A DNA stretch of 64,000 nucleotides from Streptomyces sp. 150FB (GCF_000818195.1 NZ_JTHL01000001.1:1903145-1967144), one strand, 5' to 3'. Positions 1 through 8,164 are shown, counted from the first letter of the stretch. Made by a program: numbers and translations. The notes: generated from the sequence alone by a model not told the origin.

Positions 1-36
1 CCGGGCGCGCGGGCGCGGGGCGCGCGGGCGCCGTGC

Positions 37-270
37 TCAACTCAGCCTGTTGCCGCCGGGACCGCCCGTCGCGTGGTCGGCGTCGTCCTCGGCGCGTGGC
101 AGCGCCCGGTGCCCCTCGGAGTGGTGGTTGACCCAGCCGCAGACACCGCAGCTGTAACGGCCGTCGAGTCCGGCGATGAGCGTGCCGCACTGGCGGCACT
201 CGGCGTACGTGATCTCGGGGCCCGTGTCGTCCGCCGGCCGGATGCCGGGCTCCCGGGTTGGGTTGTTCAC
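37..270 (-). CDS. small zinc-ribbon-like hypothetical protein
   Basis: A 77-residue protein starting at GTG. It carries two CxxC pairs (C25/C28 and C41/C44) separated by 12 residues, the layout of a single zinc ribbon. The rest is polar and low in complexity, with no signal peptide or membrane segment. No enzymatic role can be assigned; nucleic-acid or protein binding through a structural zinc is the usual inference for such proteins. The start has no Shine-Dalgarno sequence, but a TAGGTT hexamer ends 6 nt before the GTG, which fits a leaderless mRNA. It lies downstream of, and in the same direction as, the TetR gene, but has its own promoter signal. Confidence 0.7.
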   Translation of the reverse strand: MNNPTREPGIRPADDTGPEITYAECRQCGTLIAGLDGRYSCGVCGWVNHHSEGHRALPRAEDDADHATGGPGGNRLS

Positions 271-282
271 CCGGTCAACCTA
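271..282 (-). promoter_or_regulatory. candidate leaderless promoter of the zinc-ribbon gene
   Basis: On the minus strand TAGGTT (277-282) is followed by six bases and the GTG start at 270, so transcription would begin at the start codon. No good -35 box was identified. Confidence 0.4.
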
Positions 283-358
283 CCGCCGTGGCCCGGTGGC
301 GTCGGCCGTGGGACCCCGGGGCTTTCCGACCCGGGGCCGTCGGCGGATCAGCCGGTCG

Positions 359-895
359 TCAGCGGATCAGCCGCGCCAGCATCTCGCGCGCGTACCCCTC
401 GTCGTACGGAACGCCCGTCAGCAGCACCTGGAGGCAGATCCCGTCGAGCAGCGCGACGAGCGCCCGCGCGGTGACGGGGTCGGTGCGCCGGGCCAGGATG
501 TCGGCGACGCCGTCCGCCCATTCGGCGGCGACGGGGCGCAGCGCGGGGCGGCGCAGGGCGCCAAGGTACAGCTCGTACTCCAGTTCCACGCCGGTGCGCT
601 CGCCGGCCAGCCACCGTCCGGTGAGGGCGGCCAGGACGGCGGCGACATCGCAGTTGGGGTCGGTGGGCAGTTCGCTCTCGCGCACCGCGGCCGCGAAGCC
701 CTCGTTGGCCTGGCGCAGCGCGGCGACCAGCAGTTCGTCCAGGGAGGCGAAGTGGTACGTGGTCGAGCCGAGCGGCACATCGGCCTCGGCGGCGACGCTG
801 CGGTGGCTCAGCCCGGCGATCCCGGCACGCCCCACGACACGGATCGCCGCGTCGATGATGCGCCCGCGCCGCTCGGGGTCGTACCTGCGGGTCAT
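359..895 (-). CDS. TetR-family transcriptional regulator of an SMR efflux pump
   Basis: This 178-residue repressor has a TetR-type helix-turn-helix at about residues 8-52 (GLSHRSVAAEAD then STTYHFASLDEL), followed by the helical ligand-binding domain, which is too variable to name a ligand. Its ATG overlaps the stop of the upstream SMR pump gene as TGATG, so the two are co-transcribed and translationally coupled. The strong tandem inverted repeats just upstream of the pump gene are the likely operators, giving autoregulation and drug- or cation-inducible expression. Length is slightly short but normal for the family. Confidence 0.85.
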   Translation of the reverse strand: MTRRYDPERRGRIIDAAIRVVGRAGIAGLSHRSVAAEADVPLGSTTYHFASLDELLVAALRQANEGFAAAVRESELPTDPNCDVAAVLAALTGRWLAGERTGVELEYELYLGALRRPALRPVAAEWADGVADILARRTDPVTARALVALLDGICLQVLLTGVPYDEGYAREMLARLIR

Positions 896-1215
896 CAGTG
901 CGCACCTCCGACATTGAGCAGGATCACGCCGGCGATCACGAGCAGCAGCCCGGCGATCTTGGCCAGGCCGGCCGACTCACCCATGAAGAGCATGCCGATG
1001 ACGGCGATGGCCGCTGTGCCCGTGCCCGCCCAGATCGCGTAGGCGGTGCCCACGGAGAGCGTCTTGAGCGTCTGCGCGAGCAGGGTGAAGGCGATCAGAT
1101 AACCGGCGACCGTGACCAGCGAGGGCCACAGGCGCGTAAAACCGTCGCTGTACTTCATGGCCGTGGTGCCGGCCACCTCCGCCGCGATCGCCCCGGCGAG
1201 CAGTCCATATCCCAT
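895..1215 (-). CDS. small multidrug resistance (SMR) efflux protein
   Basis: A 106-residue protein with four hydrophobic helices. E13 in the first helix matches the essential proton/substrate glutamate of EmrE, and YAIWAGTGT around residues 59-67 is the family's signature. It is a proton-coupled inner-membrane exporter of cationic compounds, which acts as a dimer; substrates cannot be predicted. I chose the ATG at 1215 because homologues begin MGYGLL-like, and because the operator repeats start directly upstream; a longer in-frame extension would read through these repeats. It forms an operon with the TetR gene. Confidence 0.9.
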   Translation of the reverse strand: MGYGLLAGAIAAEVAGTTAMKYSDGFTRLWPSLVTVAGYLIAFTLLAQTLKTLSVGTAYAIWAGTGTAAIAVIGMLFMGESAGLAKIAGLLLVIAGVILLNVGGAH

Positions 1216-1255
1216 GTGTACGAGGGTACACAACGTTGTGTACGACCGTACACAA
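1215..1255. promoter_or_regulatory. tandem TetR-type operators upstream of the SMR/TetR operon
   Basis: Two inverted repeats lie side by side: TGTGTAC-GAGG-GTACACA (1215-1232) and TTGTGTAC-GACC-GTACACAA (1236-1255), with centres 22 bp apart, about two helical turns. The inner half-sites also form a perfect 18-bp palindrome, GTACACAACGTTGTGTAC (1226-1243). The array touches the SMR start codon, as expected for repression of a leaderless or short-leader mRNA. Confidence 0.75.
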
Positions 1256-1370
1256 CCACCGGGAGCCAGGGACCCGTTACGGTGTCCGCGTCGGACACGA
1301 CCAACCGACACGACCGACCGACACGACCGATCTACACGCCGGATACGCCGACACACGGGGGACGAAGCAA

Positions 1371-2474
1371 GTGGCACAGGACACGCCGCCAGGGGCATCA
1401 CAACCGCCACACCCGCCACAGGGGCCACCGGCGTACGCGCCGGGGCCCTACGGACCACCACCACCGCCCGGCTGGGGCGGCCCGGGCTGGGGGCCGCCGC
1501 CTCCGAAGCCGGGCGTGATACCCCTGAGGCCGCTGAGTCTCGGCGAGATACTGGGCGCCACCTTCACCACCCTGGGCCGCTACTGGAAGCCGCTGCTCGG
1601 CGTGCTCCTGGCGGCGTACGGCCTGGCAGGCGCGGTGATCCTGGCGATGGCCGGCGTCGCGTACCTCGCCTTCCCCGAGTCGCGGGACTTCCCGGAGTCG
1701 GCAGTGGTCGCGCTCGTCGTCCTCGCGGTGCCGGCCGCGCTGGCCGTACTGGCGGCGACGGCGATGGTGCAGGCCGCGTGCCCGGTGATCGTGCAGCAGG
1801 CGGTGCTGGGACGCGCCACCACCTTCCGCGAGATCTGGTGGCGGGCCGCCACCCGGCTGCGCTCGGTGGCCGGGATCGTCGTCGTCGAAGGGCTGATCGC
1901 CCTGATCCCCACGGCCCTGTTCCTGCTGGGTTTCGTCGTTCTGCTGATGTCGCTCGTCGCGCCGGAGGACGGCCCGAACGTGGCGCTCTCACTGACCGTC
2001 AGCTTCGTCGGCACGCTGCTCTCCGTACCCCTGGGCATCTGGCTCTGGGTCCGCTTCAGCCTCGCCTCGGCCGCAGCGGTCATCGAGTTCCGCGCCCCCG
2101 TGGACGCCCTGCGCCGCTCCACCGAACTGGTCAGCGGCGCCTGGTGGCGGATCTGCGGCATCTCGGCTCTGGGGTTCCTGATCGCGGGGGCCGCCAGCAC
2201 GATGATCGAACAGGCCGGATCCCTGCTGAGCCCGTTCGCCGGCATGTACGACGACTGGTCCTCGTCCGGAAGTGACGTCGGTGACGCACCGTCGGTCGTG
2301 CTGGGCGTGCTCGCCGTGGCGATAACCCTGATCGCACTGCTGGCGGCCCGCGCGATCGCGACCGTGGTGCCGGAGATCACGCTGAACCTGCTCTACGTGG
2401 ACCAACGCCTCCGCAGGGAGAACCTGGGCCCGCTACTGGCGGAAGCGGCCGGAGCCGCACCGGCGGCCGGATAG
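1371..2474 (+). CDS. proline-rich multi-pass membrane protein
   Basis: A 367-residue protein. The first 60 or so residues are rich in Pro, Gly and Tyr (cytoplasmic, disordered), followed by about six hydrophobic segments with a conserved-looking PLSLGEILGATFTTLGRYW stretch before the first. This architecture is shared by many actinobacterial proteins annotated as glycerophosphoryl diester phosphodiesterase membrane-domain or DUF7544-like proteins; catalytic phosphodiesterase residues are not visible. I chose GTG 1371 because GGGGGA lies about 8 nt upstream; the longer ORF from 1236 would begin inside the TetR operator array. Function unknown. Confidence 0.75.
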   Translation: MAQDTPPGASQPPHPPQGPPAYAPGPYGPPPPPGWGGPGWGPPPPKPGVIPLRPLSLGEILGATFTTLGRYWKPLLGVLLAAYGLAGAVILAMAGVAYLAFPESRDFPESAVVALVVLAVPAALAVLAATAMVQAACPVIVQQAVLGRATTFREIWWRAATRLRSVAGIVVVEGLIALIPTALFLLGFVVLLMSLVAPEDGPNVALSLTVSFVGTLLSVPLGIWLWVRFSLASAAAVIEFRAPVDALRRSTELVSGAWWRICGISALGFLIAGAASTMIEQAGSLLSPFAGMYDDWSSSGSDVGDAPSVVLGVLAVAITLIALLAARAIATVVPEITLNLLYVDQRLRRENLGPLLAEAAGAAPAAG

Positions 2475-2541
2475 GAGTGGGCGGCGGGCTGCGGCGTAAA
2501 GCACGATCGCGCCGCAAAGTGGCACTCTCCTGGAGGTACCG

Positions 2542-2901
2542 GTGTTCAAGAATGTGCGTACCGTGATGGTCTTCGCGAAGGACCCGGAGGCCTCGGCCGA
2601 CTGGTGGTGCCGACTCCTCGGCACGCCAGTGAAAACGGAAGTCAGCGACACGGGTGCGGTGTACGCCTGGGGCGAGATCGGCGGCGTCGAGCTGGGTTTC
2701 CACCCGGCGGACGACGAGCGCAACCCCAGGGGCGGCAGCCCGGTCGTCTACTGGGAAGTGGACGACGTCGATCAGGCCCGTGACTGGCTGCTGGCCGCGG
2801 GGTGCGAGCACCACCGCGGCCCTCTCACCATCGAGCGCGGTCGGCGTATCGCCCAACTGCGCGACCCGTTCGGAACGATCGTCGGCATCGACGGACCGTG
2901 A
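2542..2901 (+). CDS. VOC-family (glyoxalase/bleomycin resistance fold) protein
   Basis: A 119-residue single-domain protein with the beta-alpha-beta-beta-beta pattern of the vicinal oxygen chelate fold: an N-terminal VFAKDPEASADWW helix, a mid strand GGVELGFHP with a possible metal-ligand His, and the C-terminal LRDPFGTIVGI strand typical of the family. Starts at GTG with GGAGG 6 nt upstream. The substrate cannot be inferred. It stands alone, 67 bp after the membrane protein gene. Confidence 0.8.
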   Translation: MFKNVRTVMVFAKDPEASADWWCRLLGTPVKTEVSDTGAVYAWGEIGGVELGFHPADDERNPRGGSPVVYWEVDDVDQARDWLLAAGCEHHRGPLTIERGRRIAQLRDPFGTIVGIDGP

Positions 2902-3091
2902 GACCCGACGCCCCGCCTGAAACCGGCTGGGCCGTCAGGCCTTCGCGCTCAGCGGTCCAGTCCGTGCAGGCTCGGTCTCGACGACGAGCAGCACCACTTC
3001 ACCATCGGCCGTAGCCGCAGGTGTTCCCCGCCCCAGCAGGAATAGATGATCTTGTACCTGACGACGTGTGGCGTTGCTTCCGCCCCGGCGG

Positions 3092-3439
3092 TCAAGTTGG
3101 CTCGGTGGACTCGGACTTCCAAGCGAAGGCGTCTGCGGTTCGAGCAGCCAGAGATCCGGTCCGCCAAGAGTCGGTGATGTCGGTCCACTCGTGGAGGTAG
3201 GCGCTCAGCGCGCCGTGCTCTGCTGACTGATCGTGGAAAAGAAGGAATCCATAGACCCTGCCGTCATCGGAAATAACTTGGCCGTCCTCGTGGTCCGGAC
3301 CCCCCTGCAGGAGGTCGACAACGATCGTCCGATCCGGATCGAGCCCCTCGCTCCTCAGGAGCTCCCGTAACCGGATCCAGAGGTCGTAGGTACTGGTCCG
3401 CAGGAGGTCGGTGTACTGAACGACGATGCTTGACACCAT
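3092..3439 (-). CDS. hypothetical protein
   Basis: I do not recognise this 115-residue protein. It is acidic, has no signal peptide or membrane helices, and contains LLRSEGLDPDRTIVVDL and YGFLLFHDQSAEHGAL stretches that look like a globular alpha/beta domain. The ATG at 3439 is preferred over an upstream in-frame ATG at 3556, whose extension has biased, non-coding-like composition. No good ribosome-binding site is seen. Base composition is a little lower in G+C than its neighbours, so it may be an acquired gene. Confidence 0.5.
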   Translation of the reverse strand: MVSSIVVQYTDLLRTSTYDLWIRLRELLRSEGLDPDRTIVVDLLQGGPDHEDGQVISDDGRVYGFLLFHDQSAEHGALSAYLHEWTDITDSWRTGSLAARTADAFAWKSESTEPT

Positions 3440-3630
3440 GAACTCATGATCCGTCTGGCGAGCAGTGTGGGGAAGCAGCGGGCACCGTTCTACTACAAGT
3501 GCCGGCGACCGCGCCGTCGCTCGTCCTGGCGCGCTCCAACTCGCTTGCAGCATCATCCGCTTACGACGTCTCCGAACGTCATTCTGAAATGATCAGTAAG
3601 GCGGGCTGGCGGCATCTGCCTTTATTCATG
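3440..3630. other. gene-poor interval before the suf terminator
   Basis: No convincing gene, promoter or repeat seen. The stretch separates the hypothetical gene from the convergent-side hairpin and has lower G+C than the surrounding genes. Confidence 0.4.
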
Positions 3631-3681
3631 CCACCGGGCACGTCCCGCGGCCTCGGAGAAGCCGCGGGACGTGCCCGGTGG
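3631..3681. terminator. strong hairpin terminator at the end of the suf operon
   Basis: A perfect 21-bp inverted repeat (3631-3651 pairing with 3661-3681) with a 9-nt loop. It sits 15 bp past the stop of the last suf gene. On the minus strand the bases after the stem (ATGAATAAA) are A/T-rich, but there is no clean U-run. Confidence 0.85.
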
Positions 3682-3695
3682 ATGACGAATATGGC

Positions 3696-4034
3696 TCAGA
3701 CGTTGAAGCCGAGTGCGCGGAGCTGCTCGCGGCCGTCGTCCGTGATCTTGTCCGGGCCCCACGGCGGCATCCAGACCCAGTTGATCTTCAGCTCGTTGAC
3801 GATGCCGTCCGTCGCCGCCTTCGCCTGGTCCTCGATCACGTCGGTCAGCGGACAGGCCGCCGACGTCAGCGTCATGTCGAGGGTGGCGATGTTGGAGTCG
3901 TCGATGTGGATGCCGTAGATCAGGCCCAGGTTGACGACGTCGATGCCCAACTCGGGGTCGACGACGTCGTACAGCGCCTCACGTACCTCGTCCTCCGAGG
4001 CCGGCTTCATGGTCAGGGTCTCGTTGTCACTCAT
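3696..4034 (-). CDS. sufT: SufT-like metal-sulfur cluster assembly factor (DUF59/MIP18)
   Basis: A 112-residue DUF59 protein with the family motif DPELGIDVVNLGLIYGI and the conserved cysteine in TSAACPLTD. In other bacteria SufT-like proteins help mature Fe-S proteins when demand is high. Its ATG overlaps the sufU stop by 4 bp (ATGA), marking it as the last gene of the suf operon, just before the 21-bp hairpin. A longer in-frame start exists but would lie inside sufU. The family assignment is firm, but the gene symbol rests on context. Confidence 0.85.
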   Translation of the reverse strand: MSDNETLTMKPASEDEVREALYDVVDPELGIDVVNLGLIYGIHIDDSNIATLDMTLTSAACPLTDVIEDQAKAATDGIVNELKINWVWMPPWGPDKITDDGREQLRALGFNV

Positions 4035-4495
4035 GCGGTCTCCTTCTGCGCGGGGCCGTCCAGGGCCTGGGCCGTCGCGTCCTTCCAAGCCATCCAGCTC
4101 AGCAACGCGCACTTCACTCGGGCGGGGTATTTGGAGACGCCGGCGAACGCGACAGCGTCCTCCAGCACCTCCTCCATCGCGTCGTCGGGCTCGAGCTGGC
4201 CCTTGGACTGCATCAGCTCCAGGAACGTGCCCTGGATCTTCTGCGCCTCGGCCAGCTCCTTGCCGACCAGGAGATCGTTCAGCACGGACGCGCTGGCCTG
4301 GCTGATGGAGCAGCCCTGGCCCTCGTAGCTGACGTCCGCGATGCGCGATCCGTCGTACCGGACGCGCAGCGTGATCTCGTCACCGCAGGTCGGGTTCACG
4401 TGGTGCACCTCGGCGTCGCCGTCCCGCAGACCGCGCCCGTGGGGGTGCTTGTAGTGGTCCAGGATGACGTCCTGGTACATCGAATCCAGCTTCAC
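4031..4495 (-). CDS. sufU: SufU sulfur-transfer protein for Fe-S assembly
   Basis: A 154-residue SufU/IscU-family protein. The three conserved cysteines are visible in NPTCGDEITL, GQGCSISQAS and VKCALLSW, with the Asp after the first. In Gram-positive bacteria SufU is a zinc-dependent sulfur acceptor that takes persulfide from SufS and passes it to SufBCD. It follows sufS after 28 bp and overlaps the next gene by 4 bp. The insertion between the second and third Cys (QGTFLELMQSKG region) is typical of SufU rather than IscU. Confidence 0.95.
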   Translation of the reverse strand: MKLDSMYQDVILDHYKHPHGRGLRDGDAEVHHVNPTCGDEITLRVRYDGSRIADVSYEGQGCSISQASASVLNDLLVGKELAEAQKIQGTFLELMQSKGQLEPDDAMEEVLEDAVAFAGVSKYPARVKCALLSWMAWKDATAQALDGPAQKETA

Positions 4496-4523
4496 GAGTC
4501 AGTCCCTTGTCCGACGAAGTTCA

Positions 4524-5798
4524 TCATCCGAAGAAATTACGGACGTGCTCCAGCCCGTCGACCAAGGCGTCGACCTCGGCCATCGTGGAGTACAGATAGA
4601 ACGACGCCCGTGTGGTCGCGGGAATTCCGTAGCGCAGGCAGACGGGCCTCGCGCAGTGGTGGCCGACCCTGACGGCGATGCCCTGCTCGTCGAGGACCTG
4701 GCCCACGTCGTGCGGGTGGATATCACCCAGTGTGAAGGAGATCGCCGCACCCCGCTCCTCGGCCGTGGTGGGGCCGATGATGCGCAGGTCAGGGACCTCA
4801 AGCAGCCGCTGCACCGCGTACGAGGTGATCGCGTGCTCATGCGCGGCGATCTTGTCCATACCGATCGCCGAGAGGTAGTCCACGGCTGCGCCGAGGCCCA
4901 CCGCCTGCGCGATCGGCGGGGTGCCCGCCTCGAACTTGTGCGGCGCCGGGGCGTAGGTGGACGAGTGCATCGACACGGTCTCGATCATCTCGCCGCCGCC
5001 GAGGAACGGCGGCAGGTCCTCCAGCAGCTCCTGCCGGCCCCAGAGCACACCGATGCCGGTCGGACCGCACATCTTGTGGCCGGTGAAGGCCACGAAGTCC
5101 GCCTGGAGCGCCTGGACGTCTATCGGCATGTGCGGGGCCGCCTGCGAGGCGTCGATCAGCACCAGCGCGCCGACCTCCTGCGCGCGCCGGACGATCGCCT
5201 CGACGGGGTTGACCGTACCCAGGATGTTGGAGACGAGGACGAAGGAGACGATCTTCGTCTTCTCCGTGATGACCTCGTTGATGTCCGAGAGGTCCAGCCG
5301 GCCGTCGTCCGTGAGACCGAACCACTTCAGCTTCGCGCCCGTGCGCTGCGACAGGAGCTGCCACGGAACGATGTTGGAGTGGTGCTCCATCTCCGTGATG
5401 ACGATCTCGGTCTCGTGGTCGACGCGGTACGGCTCGTCGGCCCAGCCGAGCATGTTCGCCACGAGGTTGAGCGACTCCGAGGCGTTCTTGGTGAAGACGA
5501 CCTCGTCGCGGCTCGGTGCGTTGATGAAGGCCGCGACCTTGTCACGGGCGCCTTCGTACAGCGCCGTGGCCTCCTCGGCGAGCACATGCACACCACGGTG
5601 CACGTTGGCGTTGTGCTGCTCGTAGTAGTCGTTGAGCGCGTCGAGCACCTGGCGCGGTTTCTGCGAGGTCGCCGCGTTGTCCAGGTACACGATCTTCTTC
5701 CCGTCGTGGACCGTGCGGTCCAGGAGCGGGAAGTCCTTGCGGATCGCCTCGTCGAGTAGTTGATCGGGCGCTGTGAGGAGGCCCGGCAGCCGTGTCAC
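4524..5798 (-). CDS. sufS: SufS cysteine desulfurase
   Basis: A 424-residue group II PLP-dependent cysteine desulfurase that releases sulfur from L-cysteine as a persulfide. The PLP-binding lysine is in FTGHKMCGPTGIGVLWG, and the catalytic cysteine is in VRVGHHCARPVC. Group II enzymes have this short active-site loop and need SufU for full activity. I chose GTG 5798, which overlaps the sufC stop as GTGA; longer readings would run through sufC in another frame. The residues from about 20 on (DFPLLDRTVHDGKKIVYLDN) match the usual N-terminus. Confidence 0.95.
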   Translation of the reverse strand: MTRLPGLLTAPDQLLDEAIRKDFPLLDRTVHDGKKIVYLDNAATSQKPRQVLDALNDYYEQHNANVHRGVHVLAEEATALYEGARDKVAAFINAPSRDEVVFTKNASESLNLVANMLGWADEPYRVDHETEIVITEMEHHSNIVPWQLLSQRTGAKLKWFGLTDDGRLDLSDINEVITEKTKIVSFVLVSNILGTVNPVEAIVRRAQEVGALVLIDASQAAPHMPIDVQALQADFVAFTGHKMCGPTGIGVLWGRQELLEDLPPFLGGGEMIETVSMHSSTYAPAPHKFEAGTPPIAQAVGLGAAVDYLSAIGMDKIAAHEHAITSYAVQRLLEVPDLRIIGPTTAEERGAAISFTLGDIHPHDVGQVLDEQGIAVRVGHHCARPVCLRYGIPATTRASFYLYSTMAEVDALVDGLEHVRNFFG

Positions 5799-6559
5799 GC
5801 GGTGACGCCACCCTTCGCATATGCCTCGTAGCCCTCGTTCTCCAGCTTGTCGGCCAGCTCCGCGCCGCCGGACTCGGCGATGCGGCCCTGTGCGAAGACG
5901 TGCACGAAGTCGGGCTTGATGTAGCGGAGAATCCGCGTGTAGTGCGTGATCAGCAGGGTGCCGACCTCGCCGCCCTCCCGGACGCGGTTGACGCCCTCGG
6001 AGACCACACGCAGCGCGTCGACGTCGAGGCCCGAGTCGGTCTCGTCGAGGACCGCGATCCGCGGCTTGAGCAGTTCGAGCTGGAGGATCTCGTGGCGCTT
6101 CTTCTCGCCGCCGGAGAATCCCTCGTTCAGGTTGCGTTCGGCGAACGCGGGGTCCATCTGGAGGCGCGCCATGGTCTCCCTGACCTCCTTCACCCACGTA
6201 CGGAGCTTGGGGGCCTCGCCGCGGATCGCCGTCGCCGACGTACGCAGGAAGTTGGAGACGGAGACGCCGGGGACCTCGACGGGGTACTGCATCGCGAGGA
6301 AGAGACCGGCGCGGGCGCGCTCGTCGACGGTCATCGCGAGGACGTCCTCGCCGTCCAGGGTCACGGTGCCACCGGTGACGGTGTACTTCGGGTGGCCCGC
6401 GAGGGAGTACGCGAGGGTCGACTTGCCGGAGCCGTTGGGGCCCATGATGGCGTGCGTCTCGCCCTGCTTGACGGTCAGGTCGACGCCCTTGAGGATCTCG
6501 CGGGCGCCGTTCTCGGCCTCGACGGTGACGTGCAGGTCGTTGATTTCAAGCGTTGCCAT
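5795..6559 (-). CDS. sufC: SufC ATPase of the Fe-S scaffold complex
   Basis: A 254-residue ABC-type ATPase with Walker A GPNGSGKST, the family-specific signature FSGGEKKR and Walker B IAVLDETDSGLD. It powers the conformational change of the SufBC2D scaffold on which clusters are built, in the cytoplasm. It follows the Rieske-type gene by 6 bp and overlaps sufS by 4 bp. Length and motifs are fully standard. Confidence 0.96.
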   Translation of the reverse strand: MATLEINDLHVTVEAENGAREILKGVDLTVKQGETHAIMGPNGSGKSTLAYSLAGHPKYTVTGGTVTLDGEDVLAMTVDERARAGLFLAMQYPVEVPGVSVSNFLRTSATAIRGEAPKLRTWVKEVRETMARLQMDPAFAERNLNEGFSGGEKKRHEILQLELLKPRIAVLDETDSGLDVDALRVVSEGVNRVREGGEVGTLLITHYTRILRYIKPDFVHVFAQGRIAESGGAELADKLENEGYEAYAKGGVTA

Positions 6560-6565
6560 GGGGAC

Positions 6566-6883
6566 TCAAGACTCCTGGGTGACGGAGACGAGCACATCGT
6601 CCCCTTGGATCTGTACGGGGTATACGGGGACGGGGCGCGTCGCGGGGAGGCCGGACGGCTTTCCGGTACGGAGGTCGAAGGTGGAGCCGTGCAGCCAGCA
6701 CTCGATGCGGCAGTCCTCCACCTCGCCCTCGGCGAGCGAGACGTTCGCGTGCGAGCAGATGTCGTTGATGGCGAACACCTCGCCCGCTGTGCGGACCACG
6801 GAGACCGGCGTGCCGTCGAGTTCCACCCTTTTAGGGGTGTCCTCCTCCAGCTCGCTGAATCCACAGACTCGGACGAAGGCCAT
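6566..6883 (-). CDS. Rieske-type [2Fe-2S] ferredoxin inside the suf operon
   Basis: A 105-residue soluble Rieske protein with the two cluster-binding motifs CSHA and CWLHG about 20 residues apart. Such proteins are usually named as ferredoxin subunits of ring-hydroxylating dioxygenases, but no oxygenase lies nearby. Lying between sufD and sufC, and translationally coupled to sufD (TGATG overlap), it more likely supplies electrons to, or is a client of, the Suf machinery. I chose the start ATG 6883 from that overlap and from homologue length. The operon position is conserved in actinobacteria as far as I recall. Confidence 0.9.
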   Translation of the reverse strand: MAFVRVCGFSELEEDTPKRVELDGTPVSVVRTAGEVFAINDICSHANVSLAEGEVEDCRIECWLHGSTFDLRTGKPSGLPATRPVPVYPVQIQGDDVLVSVTQES

Positions 6884-8064
6884 CAGACAGTGGCCTCCAG
6901 CTCCGTCTCGATCTTGCCGAGCAGGCGTTCCTCGACGTCCGGCAGACCGATCTGCTGGATCAGCTCCGCGAAGAATCCGCGGACCACGAGACGGCGGGCC
7001 TCGGTCTCCGGAATGCCGCGCGCCATCAGGTAGAAGAGCTGCTCGTCGTCGAACCGGCCGGTGGCCGAGGCGTGACCGGCACCGGCGATCTCGCCGGTCT
7101 CGATCTCCAGGTTCGGTACGGAGTCGACCCGCGCGCCGTCCGTGAGGACGAGGTTGCGGTTCATCTCGTACGTGTCGGTGCCCTCGGCGGACGCCCGGAT
7201 GAGCACGTCGCCGATCCACACGGCGTGCGCGTCCTGGCCCTGGAGCGCGCCCTTGTAGACGGCGTTGGACTTGCAGTTCGGGGCGTTGTGGTCGACGAAG
7301 AGCCGGTGCTCCTGGTGCTGGCCGCTCTCGGTGAAGTACAGGCCGAACAGCTCGGCCTCGCCACCGGGGCCCGCGTACTCCACGCGGGGGTGCAGCCGTA
7401 CGACGTCGCCGCCGAAGGTGACCACGATCGACTTGAACGAGGCGTCCCTGCCGATCAGCGCGTTGTGCTGGGCGACGTGGACGGCGGTGTCGTCCCAGTC
7501 CTGGACGGAGACGACGGTCAGCTTGGCGCCGTCCCCGATCAGGTAGTCCACATTGGAGCCGAGGACCGCGTCGCCGGTGTGGTCGATGACGACGACCGCC
7601 TCGGCGAAGGCCCCCAGCTCGATGACCAGGTGGCTGTACGAGACGCCGCCCTCGCCGTGCACGGCGATCCGTACCGGCTCGCTCAGCACGCTCTCCTTGG
7701 GGACCGAGACGACCGAGGCCTTCTCGAACGAGGAGAACGCCTGGGCCGCGACCCGGTCGGCCGGGACACCGGCCTTCCCGACCCGCTCGTCGTCACGGCC
7801 CACGGTCTCGACGAGTACGCCGTCGGGCGCGCTCACCGAGAACGTGACGCTCCCGTCCGTCGCCGCCGCGGTGCCGTCGTGCAGGCCTCGCAGCCGCTCC
7901 AGCGGCGTGAACCGCCACTCCTCCTCGCGGCCGTGCGGAACGGAGAAGTCCGCGACGTCGAAGGAGGGGGGCGCGCTCATGCGCGTGGCGACGGTCGACT
8001 CGGCGGCCACCGCGATCGAACCGGCGGTGGTGGAACCCACCGGAATGTTCTGAGCCTCAGCCAT
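6883..8064 (-). CDS. sufD: SufD Fe-S scaffold subunit
   Basis: A 393-residue SufD-family protein, a partner of SufB and SufC in the scaffold complex. The variable N-terminus is followed by the right-handed beta-helix core and the C-terminal SufBD helical region (SATGRFDDEQLFYLMARGIPETEARRL pattern, in which the DEQLFYLMARGI part is also seen in SufB). The ATG at 8064 is preferred over one at 8160, whose extension is proline/arginine-rich and lies in the sufB-sufD spacer. It is coupled to the downstream Rieske gene. Confidence 0.94.
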   Translation of the reverse strand: MAEAQNIPVGSTTAGSIAVAAESTVATRMSAPPSFDVADFSVPHGREEEWRFTPLERLRGLHDGTAAATDGSVTFSVSAPDGVLVETVGRDDERVGKAGVPADRVAAQAFSSFEKASVVSVPKESVLSEPVRIAVHGEGGVSYSHLVIELGAFAEAVVVIDHTGDAVLGSNVDYLIGDGAKLTVVSVQDWDDTAVHVAQHNALIGRDASFKSIVVTFGGDVVRLHPRVEYAGPGGEAELFGLYFTESGQHQEHRLFVDHNAPNCKSNAVYKGALQGQDAHAVWIGDVLIRASAEGTDTYEMNRNLVLTDGARVDSVPNLEIETGEIAGAGHASATGRFDDEQLFYLMARGIPETEARRLVVRGFFAELIQQIGLPDVEERLLGKIETELEATV

Positions 8065-8133
8065 GGCTGTCGTCGTGCTCTCTCTCTGCCTCTGCGTAGG
8101 TGATCGGTCGGTGCTGCGGGGACGCAGCGGGAG

Positions 8134-8158
8134 GGGCGGGCCGTGCGGCGGCCCGCCC
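8134..8158 (-). terminator. intra-operon hairpin between sufB and sufD
   Basis: A perfect 9-bp G/C stem (8134-8142 with 8150-8158) around a 7-nt loop, in the only sizeable gap of the suf operon and a few bases after the sufB stop. It lacks a U-run, so it could be a partial terminator or an mRNA-stabilising structure that raises sufB and sufR message relative to the downstream genes. Confidence 0.5.
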
Positions 8159-8164
8159 ACCGGA

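Noticed and set aside
1..36. G/C hairpin at the window start
   Set aside because: Low-complexity GCGC repeats, cut by the window edge; cannot be judged.
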